Assembly: GCA_023525975.1 (NCBI GenBank)
Contig: CM042019.1
Location: forward strand, 79,110,344-79,174,343
Length of the DNA stretch: 64,000 nt
Direction of reading: 5' to 3'
Origin: Smallanthus sonchifolius
Taxonomy: Eukaryota; Streptophyta; Magnoliopsida; Asterales; Asteraceae
Below the pieces are notes generated by a model. That model had not been told where the DNA came from and did no database searches. It worked only from the letters and a program-made list of their open reading frames with translations. The position numbers and the translations under genes were made by a program. Positions 54,681 to 64,000 of this stretch are shown here, piece by piece (positions within the stretch are counted from its first letter, which is position 1; every line of letters starts with the position of its first letter).

Positions 54681-57600
54681 ATGTCGAATCTTCAGAATCT
54701 TGGAAACCTGTTAAACTATGATAATGAGATCGGTACACCATAGAAACCACCAAAGTTGTTGAACGTAAATGATTATTCTAATTGGAAAGCACGTTTCGAG
54801 CACTACATTTCTTATACCGACTCATCACTATGGATACCAATCCTCGAGGGATATAAGCATCCCATACACATCTATCTTGATGAAACCATGCCCAAACCTA
54901 TCTCTAAGCTTTCTGACGAAGAAAAGAAAGCTTATGATCGTGAAAAGAAGTCACTTGGTTCGATCATTATGGCATTAACTCGGGAATTGTTCCACTGTTT
55001 TCGAGGTTATGACAATTCCAAGGATCTTTGGAAAGCTTTACAGAAAAGATTCGAAGGAAATAGTGATATCAAGAAGAGTAAGAGGGATCTTCTCAGGAAG
55101 CAGTATGAGTGCTTCAGATTTTTAGAAAGCGAATCTTTAGATGACCTCATCTCTAGATTCTATCATTTACAGACTGAGTTGAAGGCTTTTGAACTCAGGT
55201 ATCCAGATGAAGAGATGGTGGAAAAGTTTTTAGATGCTTTACCACCCAAATTTGAGATATACACAACCCTGATGAGGGAAAATCCTAAATTCTATGAGTT
55301 GACAGTAGAGGAGGCAATAAGAAAGGTTCAAGCTCATGACATGAACTTAAAAAGAAAGGAGAGCTCAGGAAGGCCTCAGATACAAGACCCTTCTATGTAT
55401 CATGGGACGACTTCTACATCCAAGTCATCGGGCTCTGGAATTGCCCTGTTCACTGGAAACTCTACAGAAGAAGACCACTCAAATGGTTGTAGTGGTCATG
55501 CATGATATGCATCTGGATCAGGGTTGGGGTCTCATCATCAAAATACCTCAAGAAATCCTCCTGCTACGTCTTCAGCTAACCAATCAGCTATAGCCAGAAT
55601 AGCTGAAGATCATGTAGCACTATTCTCATCTTGTATGCTTGCGTATGAGAATTTCATAGGTGGCAAGCTTACCGATCCCGAGATGATTGAAGAAGATTTT
55701 AATCAAGTGGATCATGATGACATGGAGGACATGGATATTCAATGGAATATGGCCATGATTTTGAGGAGAGCCAAGCGTTTCCTGAACAGAACAGGAAGAA
55801 AGTTTATTGGCGGGCATCCTAATGTCAAGGTCGGGTTTGACAAATCAAAGGCTAAATGCTATAAGTGTCTAAATTTTGGACACTTTGCTCGTGAGTGTCA
55901 GAAAGACAGAGCACCGGCCTCTGGTTTTACCCGACCCAGCCAAGGAAACAGCCATGGCCATAATAACTCAAACCACCACAATCAAAGCCAAGCTAGAACA
56001 TCCAATGCACTAGTAGCCCAACAGGACAAAAGCTTTTATTGTGGTGTTCATCTTGAGGATGCCATCATCGCACAAACACAGGTTGGTCTCATGGCTGAGA
56101 TCATGGAGATGATGGAAGCGGAGAAAAGGGAAGCTTTTATGGCTGACCTAGAAGAGTCTACTGCTGCTACAGAGGAAGCTGAAAAAAAGGAAGCTTCTGT
56201 AGTTGAGAATGAGGAATTGACTACTGCTGTTGCTCTCATGGCCATTGGAGAAGCAACAAGTTCATCTTCTGAGGTAGATTCTAATCCTTTCTCTGTTATT
56301 TCTTGTTCTAAATGTCTAGGACTTAAACTTGAAAATTCTAGGATCCAAGACAAAATCGAACCCCTAAGTATAGCAGCTCTAAACTATAAAGAAAATGAAA
56401 AACGTTTTAAAGATTCTATTGAAACGTTGAAAAAGGAAAAATGTGAATATTCTTTAAAAATAAGTGATCAACAGCTTCACTTAGATGTTGCATACAGGGG
56501 GTTGGAAAAACGGAACAATGAAATCAACAAACTACAAAATGAGATCTTGCAGTTAAAATGTACTAATGAGAAGTTGAAAATCTCTCGCTTTATGGTGGAA
56601 CACTATGAATCTGTAGTGAGACAAATGAATGGGTTAGGGCTGGGTACTAATGTCATTCCTCCACCAGTGAGCGGGAAGTTTGTCAATAGCTTAATAGACA
56701 TTGATCTCACTTGTCTAGATGAGTCCTCTGATAAGGATGATTCTCCTAAAAAGGATGAATCCTCAAGTAAGGCTAACTCCACATCTAGTGAGGAGTTCGT
56801 TACTTCTTCTAAAGACGGGTCAGTTAACTCTTGCCATGAAGGAGTAGTATCTGAGGAGTTGTTGACTGAACAGAAAGTAAAGAAAAACGTTATCACTAAT
56901 GGTGATAATTGCATTTTAACTGAACCCGATATCATTGTAACAAATGATAATCTAAAGGTAATGCTTTATGGGGGTTATAAAAGTCTTAACCAAGCAAAGA
57001 AAGAAGCTTTCTTACCTCATTATGGGCTTGGGTATAAAGAAAATTTGGAAAAATATTATACTCCCAAAAACCAAACTGGAAAGGTTTAGACTCCTGTTCA
57101 TAAACCAACTCCTCCTACTCATAATGCTAAGTTATCTAAGGCCAGATCTAATGAGCCTTACAAGAGAACTTACATAGACAAGAGGAATTGTTTTCACTGT
57201 GGCTTGGTTGGTCACATTCTTGTGAACTGTCCCTCGAAGAACCAAGGGAAACGGCCTGTTGTTTCACAACCGATTGTTATCCCTAGGTCGCCATCAGTGA
57301 AACCTCCCAAACATCAAAAGTGAAACCACCACTCAAACCGATGGCAAAGCCTAAGATCAAATCTGAAGCTAAACCATCTGTTCCAAGAAAGGTAACGCAA
57401 CCTGCTGTACCTTATGTATCTACCTCCGGTAGTACACGTACTGGTGAGAAACCTGTGGCGAGACTTTCTAAGCCACAGAAAAGAAGAAGGAACAAGAGAT
57501 TGAGAAAGCTAGATCAGCTGACTTCAGTTCAATCAGGTGAAGCTTCCACAAGTTCACCTGCTGTAGTTGAACCAAAGTGTCTTGTTCCGGTTAAGAAACA

Positions 57601-57772
57601 GAAGAGATCCTGGACTTCCAAATCCAAAACTTCTCAATCTCCTAGTTTTAATTCTTCTAAAGATTCATTAATTTTGAACAGTCATCATGACTGTTAGTTA
57701 AAGGAAGTAGTTTATTTTGAAAAGGATGGACGACCCAAGACCACAATGGCTTGGGTCTCCAAATCTAACTAA
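54681..57772 (+). pseudogene. gag: copia-4 gag
   Basis: The ATG at 54681 starts MSNLQNLGNLLNYDNEIGT, matching copia-3 gag. The capsid core covers residues 35-260 (NDYSNWKARFEHYISYTDSS, WKALQKRFEGNSDIKKSKRD, FLESESLDDLISRFYHLQTE). Then come a zinc knuckle CYKCLNFGHFAREC (about residue 393), a coiled coil at about 565-650 (YRGLEKRNNEINKLQNEILQ), a second knuckle CFHCGLVGHILVNC (about 837) and a Lys/Arg-rich end (KPQKRRRNKRLRKL) closing with KTTMAWVSKSN and TAA at 57770. Breaks are stops at 54741, 55503, 57087 and 57695, and a one-base loss in an A run near 57317. Stops are of the kind C-to-T change gives. At about 1,030 codons it is long for copia, as in Sireviruses. Confidence 0.92.
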
Positions 57773-57777
57773 TTCTT

Positions 57778-59800
57778 TTGTTACTCGTGCAGGGACGTCC
57801 GAAGGGTACTATCTCTAACCACTGGTATGTAAATAGTGGATGCTCCCGGCACATGACAGGAAACATGGCCTTGCTTCAATATGTTAAACCATTCATAGGC
57901 GGCTTTGAGGCCTTTGCCGGAGAAAAAGGCGGCAGCATCACGTGTCAAGGTGTGGTTTTGAACGGTTGTGTCAGCTTTGACAACGTCAACTTTTGCGAGC
58001 AGTTGAAGCATAACCTGTTGAGTATCTCCCAAATGTGTGATAAGGAGTACTCGGTGATGTTTGACAAGTCAGAATGCCTGATTCTCAAACCTCGTTTTGA
58101 AGTTCCCGAAGAATGGATCCTGATGAGAGCGCCAAGAACAAACGACACCTATCAGATCGATATGAGCGTGGCAACAACCACCTCATCAGTTGCTACCTAT
58201 TTGCTTACAAAAGCGACAGAGCTTGACTCCATCTTGTGGCATAGGAAACTCGGACATATTTCGTATCGTAAAATGAATCATCTTTTCCGAAACGGTTTGG
58301 TAACCGGGGTTCCTAAGCTGAGATTTACCGTTGCAGATGACTGTATGCCTTGTAAAAAGGGCAAACAGCAATGGAAGTCTCACAAGCCCAAGCTCCAAAA
58401 CTCTATTGATACCCCTTTGGAGCTGTTACATATGGATCTATTTGGCCCCAAAAGTATCAGGAGTATTGGAGGTAAGTCATTCTGTCTAGTAGTAACTGGT
58501 GATTTCTCACGTTTTTCTTGAGTGCATTTTTTAGGTACTAAAGACGAGACTGCTGATATTCTTCAATACTTGATCCTGATCTTGGAATCTCTTTGCAAGC
58601 TGAAAGTTAGAAGAATAAGGAGTGACAACGGAACTGAGTTCAAGAATAATTTGATGGAGCTTTTCTGTCTCAAGAAAGGGATCCGTCACGAATTCAGCGT
58701 GTCGTACACGCCTCAGCAGAATGGAGCTGCTGAACGGAAGAGCAGAACACTAATTGAGACTACAAGGACTATACTGTCAGATGCAAAGCTTCCTGTCACT
58801 TTCTGGGCAGAAGCCGTTAATACAGCTTGTCACGTCTTAAACAGAGTTCTGGTTGTGAAGAGGCACAACAAGACTTGTTACGAGTTGATCAACAATAAAC
58901 TTCCCAATCTTGATTACCTAGTTTCTTTTGGTAGTCCCTGTTCCTTGTTGTTACAGTACAAAGACCACCAGTCTAAGTTTCATGCAAAAGCGGTGGAAGG
59001 CATCTTCTTAGGATACGTTGCCAACTCGCCTTGCAAGAGAGTGTACAACATAGGAACTCGTACTGTCGAGGAATGGTTCGAAGTGGATTGTAGTAAACAC
59101 ATCATTCCACCCGAACCAACAGGTCCAGCTTGGGGTTTTGATTATGATGCGCTATTTAAGTCATTCAATCTTCCTGATCTATCTACAGTTGACGCCGCAA
59201 ATGTTTATGAATTATTGGGTGGCGATAATGACTCCAACTTCTCTACTCGTGCGACTGTACCGATTATAACTCCTGATTCCAATGCTGCAGCTGCATCTGG
59301 AACTCATGACAGTGATAACAGTGAAGATGTTCATATTGTTAGAGATGACGCTCAAGCCAATCCTAACACAACTGTAGGAAATGAAGCTCCAGCTGATCCA
59401 ATTAACATTGAATCTTCTTCCTCTGGAACACAGGAAATGGGGGAGTTAAGCATGAATCTTGATCCAGAAATTCAGGAACCGATTGTACTGGAGACGAGAG
59501 TGCATAGGAATAATCCAATCAACAACATTATTGGTGATCCTTATGCCGGTGTTCAGACTCGTCATCGAACCATCACTGAGAACACCAGTCTTTACACAGA
59601 GATACTTGACACTGGTGTTATGGAAACATGTCTGCATGCTGCATTCGTGTCCCAGTTAGAGCCAAAGAATGTGAAGGAGGCTCTCACTGACAACTGCTGG
59701 ATTGAGGCGATGCAAGATGAATTGTCTCAATTCCAAAAGTTGCACGTGTGGGATTTGGTTGACTTGCCAAAAGGCTTTAAGCTAATTGGAACCAAATGGT
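57778..59800 (+). pseudogene. pol: copia-4 pol: protease and integrase
   Basis: The protease active site reads WYVNSGCSRHMTGN with Asn at 57832 where copias have Asp, so it should be inactive. The integrase follows with its zinc-binding motif (LWHRKLGHISYRKMN, then CMPCKKGK, 58235-58365). The core residues are Asp in LLHMDLFGP (about 58435), Asp in RSDNGTEF (58624) and Glu in QQNGAAERKSRT (58732). A TGA at 58519 interrupts the core. The frame continues to LIGTKW and shifts at about 59797. No ATG starts pol; it follows the gag stop by a few bases, in the -1 frame in this copy. Confidence 0.93.
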
Positions 59801-61184
59801 GTTCAAATGCAAGATGGATGATCGTCATGCTGTTGTGAAGAACAAAGCAAGATTGGTTGTTCAGGGTTTTTATCAGCAAGAGGGCTTGGATTACACGGAA
59901 GTATATACCCCAGTTGCTAGAATTGAAGCCATTCGACTGTTCTTGGCTTATGCCACATATGTCGGCTTCAAGGTCTATCAACTTGATGTGAAGAGTGCTT
60001 TCCTTTATGGTAAAGTTCATGAAGAGGTCTATGTCACTCAACCTCCCGACTTTGAAGATCCGTATAATATCAATAAAGTGTATAAGCTTGACAAAGCACT
60101 TTATGGTCTTCATCAAGCACCGTGGGCATGGTATGAGACATTATCTAAGCATTTACTGTCTAATGGTTTCGACCGTGGACAGATTGACTCGACTCTCTTC
60201 ATTAGGAAAGCAGGAGGTGACATTCTTCTTGTACAAGTATACGTCGACGACATTATCTTTGGATCTACCAATGAAGGGATGTGTAGGGAATTCGAGCAGG
60301 TGATGAAGTCCAAGTTTGAAATGAGTAACATGGGTGAATTGTCATTCTTCCTGGGTCTGCAAGTCAGTCAAAGAGAGGATGGCATTTATCTACATCAAAC
60401 TAAGTATGTGCAAGACATCTTGTCAAAATACAAGATGAATGATAACAGTACTTATGGCACACCTATCCCAGTCAATCATGGTCTGCATCCTGATAAAGAT
60501 AGAAAGGATGTAGATAGCAGATTGTACCGTGGGATGATCGGATCACTTATGTGTCTCATAGCTTCAAGACCCGATATAATGTTTGCTGTGTGCTTGTGCT
60601 CAAGGTTTCAGTCTCAACCGAAAGAGTCACATATGATAGCCGTGAAGAGAATTTTCAGATACCTGAAAGGGAAACCCCGATTAGGTCTTTGGTACTCTAA
60701 GCAGCAGTCATTCGACTTCAAAGCCTACACTGATTCAGATTATGGCGGTTGTAACCTTGACAGAAAGTCAACTTCTGGTGGATGTCAATTCTTAGGAGAC
60801 AGACTGGTCTCCTGGCAGTGCAAGAAGCAGTCAACGGTTTCTATCTCAACTTGTGAAGCAGAATACATTGCTGCGGCGAGCGGTTGTTCTCAGATATTGT
60901 GGATCCAGCAGCAATTGAGAGACTACGGCTTAAACTTCACTGGAACTCCATTATTCATTGACAACAATGCCACCATGTCCATCACAAATAACCCGATGAA
61001 ACATTCCAAAACTAAACATATAGAAATTCGCCATCATTTCATCCGTGATTGTGCTGAAAAGCATTTAATTGAACTTGTAAAAGTTCACACGGATGACAAT
61101 CTTGCCGACCTTTTCACAAAGGCATTTGATCGATCCCGTTATGAGCATCTTGTCAACTTGATAGGAATGTTCAATCCTGAGTGA
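59801..61184 (+). pseudogene. pol: copia-4 pol: reverse transcriptase and RNase H
   Basis: An uninterrupted frame of about 460 codons (59796-61184) starts right after the frameshift. RT motifs are intact: ARLVVQGFYQQEGLDYTEVY, YQLDVKSAFLYGK, ALYGLHQAPWAWYE, and YVDD at 60240-60251 within LVQVYVDDIIFGS. The RNase H has AYTDSDYGGCNLDRKSTSGG, STCEAEYIAAASG, LFIDNNATMSITNNP, HIEIRHHFIRD and VHTDDNLADLFTKAF, ending IGMFNPE and TGA. All catalytic acids are present. It is closely similar to the copia-3 fragment at 35321-35555. Confidence 0.95.
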
Positions 61185-62490
61185 AAAATAATTTTTCTTA
61201 AGTCAATTCAATTCATGGAAGTTAAATTTTATTTCTTTTAAATATTCTGCATAGTTCTTTTAATTTTTAAAATATTTCACAAAATCAAAAAACAAAATAG
61301 AAAATGGAGAAAATTTCAAAGTTAACTTGAGAAAAGAGGAAATGATAGTACATCAGAAATGATCTAAACGTCACAGACTGCTCATATGGGAAATGATTGT
61401 GTCATGCTTACTTAACTGTTTAAATTATTATGTTTTTAATCTGCTTATTTACAAGTAATTTAAATTGTCAGTAGGCTGTATGCGTCTTGGAATCACTAGT
61501 AGTGTGGAAACTAAATCTAAATTACAACTGTGATTTGAACCCATGTTTGCAAGTGTGTGCGTAAAAGAATAGAAAAGATCATTATCAGATAAAGGATGTT
61601 AGATTTTGGCAATAATTTTCTTTTGAGGTCAGTTTCGGGTTATGTCGCTAGCACAATTAATGCGGTTCCTCTCATTGCCCATACTCACAAGTATGCAAGA
61701 GAGATTGAATCAAGACATGTCTCTACATTAACCGTTGAGCATGTATTCACCATTGAATCACTCCTGATTCACTGAAATCAAATCCAGATAAAAGTTGGAT
61801 CCCCTTACCTTATTCAAACACCATACTCATTATCCTGAATCATCATACCGATATTCAATGAAGAAAATCAAATGAAACCAAGACATATGAATCACTCGAT
61901 TCTGAATCTTATGATTCCTGATAATTCTTATGGATTCTGCTTGATTTTTCCTGTGCTAATGGATGTAACTTCATTCTGAAAATTTAGAAAATCATTGGGA
62001 AAATCTTAGATGCCTTGAGATAGTGCAATTTACATTATTGTAGCATATCAGTGGGGTACATGTTGTATATCTTATAATTAATACCTTAATACACAAGAAC
62101 GTGATACAAAGATGCTTATAGTTTCAAATCTTATAATATTGTCAACTTGAATTACTTGTTTATATGCTTATTACGTACGAATAAATAGTAATTCAAGACA
62201 TGATCCCATATTCTTTAATGTTTATATTGTATCGTTTTTGCTAAAAGATAGCCTGATATGATCCTCTGCTCGTGTCTTTAATCAAAAATAGTTTGTGTGA
62301 ATACTTGTATATTTTTATGAGAAAAGATCAAAAAGATTTTAAGTTTATGCATAGTTCAATGTTATTCAGAAAAGCCAAAAATATTTGTCTTTAACCTTCC
62401 TGGATTGTATTTGAATCCTCCTGATTGAATAATTTTATCTTGTTCGTTATTTGACTTAAAAACTTCATAAATTTTTGGGTTGAAAGTTTG
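61185..62490 (+). other. Conserved noncoding block after copia-4 pol
   Basis: No frame of note. Short blocks are shared with two copia-3 copies (34100-35300 and 36440-37600, minus strand): ACAACTGTGATTTGAACCCA near 61525, GATCA(T/C)TATCAGATA near 61580, GTGGGGTACATGTTGTAT near 62051, and TAGTTTCAAATCTTATAATA near 62119. The distance from the pol stop is similar in all three. Confidence 0.8.
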
Positions 62491-62507
62491 CGCACATAAG
62501 GGTTTGT

Positions 62508-62599
62508 GCGTACTTGTAAGTGCGCACTTGTAAGTACTCATGAATTAAAACGTGCGCACTTACTAAGTACGCAAACCCTTTTTGCGTGGGGTATATAAT
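62508..62599 (+). promoter_or_regulatory. Internal LTR-like promoter before the aORF (copia-4)
   Basis: Palindromes GCGTACTTGTAAGTGCGC (62508-62525) and GCGCACTTACTAAGTACGC (62554-62572), with an overlapping half-decayed one between, precede the TATA box TATATAAT at 62592-62599 by 20 bp. Composition and spacing match the copia-4 LTR promoter (53723-53862), but the surrounding sequence is not an LTR copy. Confidence 0.65.
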
Positions 62600-63340
62600 C
62601 CGGACTTAGAAAGTTTTCAGAACCTTATCACTTTCAAACCGATTCATATTCCCTCCGACTTTCACTCGAAAATTCAAGTGTTCCTAAAACCGATTTTTCG
62701 TTCCATTGCTAGTTTCATCACTTTATAACATCGATTTGATGAGATTTTAGGCTTAATCCATCCACGAAATCGTGACTTTGGACCGATTCACTGACTAAGA
62801 AAATCTAGGTTCAATCCGTGATTTTTAGGGGAAATTGTGGGTTGTTTGGGTAACCTCTTATGATTAAAACATGATTAGATAACATAATCGACCCTTAATC
62901 ATCCTTTTTAGTCTTTGATTTTGTCCCTGTAGTTGAATTTGAACCGTCACTTGGTTTATTCGACTGTTAGGTCAAAATCGGTCACGTTTAGTAGGTTTTT
63001 GGTGTTGTTGGTCCCATAGGCTAGAATCATTGATTCCAACCTAGTGGCGACCCAATACACACCGTTTTTTGAACATCAGTGACATTTTCAAACTTTTGGA
63101 ATTTTTCACCAAGTATAGTTCTTGCGCACTTAGCAAGTACGCAAGAAGTAATTCTTACATGCTTGTTAAGTACGCAAGAGGAAACTCCTGCGTACTTGCT
63201 AAGTACGCAGGACCAACACTTGGCAAAAATTCCTAAGTTTGAAATTCAGTTCAAAGAGTAACTGCTATATTGAGTCATGTTTATCCATTTCCAATGATAC
63301 GTGTTGTTCTGATTCTGTTTTCTGTGTGTTTTTGCAGATC
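62600..63340 (+). other. aORF leader with palindromes and a splice-acceptor-like end
   Basis: 740 bp without a credible frame. GCGCACTTAGCAAGTACGC (63124-63142) and GCGTACTTGCTAAGTACGC (63190-63208) lie 130-220 bp before the aORF ATG, comparable to the gag leader. The last 30 bp are T-rich and end TTTTTGCAG at 63337, three bases before the ATG, a good plant 3' splice site. Possible donors upstream, such as GGGTAACC near 62850, are only weakly supported. Confidence 0.6.
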
Positions 63341-64000
63341 ATGGCTCGGGCGTTTACTAACAAATTCAACCTGTTAGCTAACACTGAACCAGAATGGAAG
63401 GGTGCAGCATTGCAGTACAGAGACATAGTTGATTTCTTGAACCGTTCAAGAATCAGCTACGCCATTTCTGCAGACCCGATCGTGTCAAGACCCTATCTCG
63501 AGCAGTTTTGGGAGACTACGGAGCACGACTGCATGGTAACCCCCAACGTTATAAGGGCTACCATTTTTGGTCAAGCTATCGCTTTCTCTGAAGATACTAT
63601 TAGAAGGGTCCTTCAATTCAGAGATCTCTCAACCGACCCGACAGCCTATCCAGACTACTTTGTGGACGGCTGTTGGAGACAAAGAATGGGTTATGTCGGT
63701 GCGAGGGACTATACTTCCTATAAGAAGATGTGTGTGTTAGACCAATGGAGATACTTCGCCCACGTCATGATCATGTGCATCTCATCAAGGAAAGCTAGAA
63801 AAGATGCCATGGGTCATGACCTTGCAGCAGCCATGGTCGGCCTTTCTCTCAATAAGGGCAACAACTTCTCTCGCTACATCTTCAAGGCCATCAATGACCA
63901 GATCAACACAGCGGAGTGGTTTCGGTTCTTATTATACCCTCGGTTTGTGCAACTTCTGATTAACGATGCGTTGTCAAACCTACCTGCTATAGGGGAGAGA
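63341..64000 (+). CDS. Extra ORF (aORF) of copia-4, partial
   Basis: The ATG at 63341 opens 220 codons without a stop to the window end. The protein starts MARAFTNKFNLLANTEPEWK and contains FLNRSRISYAISADP, YLEQFWETTE, FSEDTIRRVLQFRD, MCISSRKARKDAMGHDLAAA and RYIFKAINDQI. These line up in order with the copia-2 aORF at 21287-20643, so the domain has been kept through considerable divergence. It is mostly polar and probably helical. I see no signal peptide, membrane segment or known catalytic motif. The position after pol is that of the env-like gene of some Sireviruses, but sequence similarity to an envelope protein is not evident. Lack of damage, in contrast to gag and pol upstream, is notable. 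Function unknown. Confidence 0.75.
   Translation, partial: MARAFTNKFNLLANTEPEWKGAALQYRDIVDFLNRSRISYAISADPIVSRPYLEQFWETTEHDCMVTPNVIRATIFGQAIAFSEDTIRRVLQFRDLSTDPTAYPDYFVDGCWRQRMGYVGARDYTSYKKMCVLDQWRYFAHVMIMCISSRKARKDAMGHDLAAAMVGLSLNKGNNFSRYIFKAINDQINTAEWFRFLLYPRFVQLLINDALSNLPAIGER

Larger units (their letters stand above)
53551..64000 (+). mobile_element. copia-4: Sirevirus-like Ty1/copia element, runs off the window
   Basis: In order: 5' LTR, PBS, leader with palindromes, a large gag with coiled coil and two zinc knuckles, pol in copia order (protease, integrase, RT, RNase H), a 1.3-kb conserved noncoding block, a promoter-like block, and an extra ORF open at the window end. The 3' LTR is not in the window. 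Damage is limited to about five stops, two or three one-base deletions and a changed protease Asp, so it is the least decayed element here. Sireviruses are the copia lineage with long gag and an extra ORF after pol. Confidence 0.88.

Overview
The window is repeat-rich plant nuclear DNA made almost entirely of nested and broken LTR retrotransposons. I found no host gene, rRNA, functional tRNA or CRISPR array. All long reading frames belong to Ty3/gypsy or Ty1/copia families. Very long LTRs (up to about 3 kb), chromovirus, Athila-type and Sirevirus-like copia elements with an extra ORF after pol suggest a large-genome eudicot. The gag and extra-ORF sequences look most like Asteraceae elements to me (inference from memory, not a search).

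Layout, left to right. 1-1605: part of a Tat/Athila-type LTR (+) with a duplicated promoter. About 1606-47945: a minus-strand chromovirus, 'gypsy-1'. Its gag is split by 'element A' (6479-15443, +, no pol, TSD TGTTC/TGTCC) and by an Athila-type element (15804-47541, -, TSD AGTAC on both sides). Inside the Athila lie the remains of 'copia-2' (-). Its 3' extra ORF is at 17914-21287; its gag start and 5' LTR are at 30523-30962 and 42126-42701. Copia-2 is interrupted by 'gypsy-2' (21415-30522, -) and by solo LTR C (30963-42120, +, TSD CAAGG). LTR C contains the rearranged 'copia-3' complex (about 33175-41066, -). Nesting is at least five levels deep.

47946-53550: fragments of two plus-strand gypsy gag genes ('gypsy-3', 'gypsy-4'); gypsy-4 is split by solo LTR D (50529-53216, -, TSD ACAGT/ACAAT). 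53551 to the window end: 'copia-4' (+), the youngest-looking element, with LTR, PBS, gag, pol and the start of an extra ORF (aORF) that stays open to base 64000.

The most interesting signal is in the Sirevirus-like copias. Their LTRs carry arrays of a 19-bp palindrome (GCG-N-ACTT-NNN-AAGT-N'-CGC) ending 16-20 bp before the TATA box. The stem is kept by compensating changes between families (T/A, A/T and C/G at one position). The same palindrome-plus-TATA arrangement recurs between pol and the aORF in both copia-3 and copia-4, as if the aORF had its own copy of the LTR promoter. An unrelated Ty3 LTR at the left edge shows the same layout with another palindrome. Other points of note are tRNA-like modules in two gypsy LTRs and a conserved noncoding block after pol.
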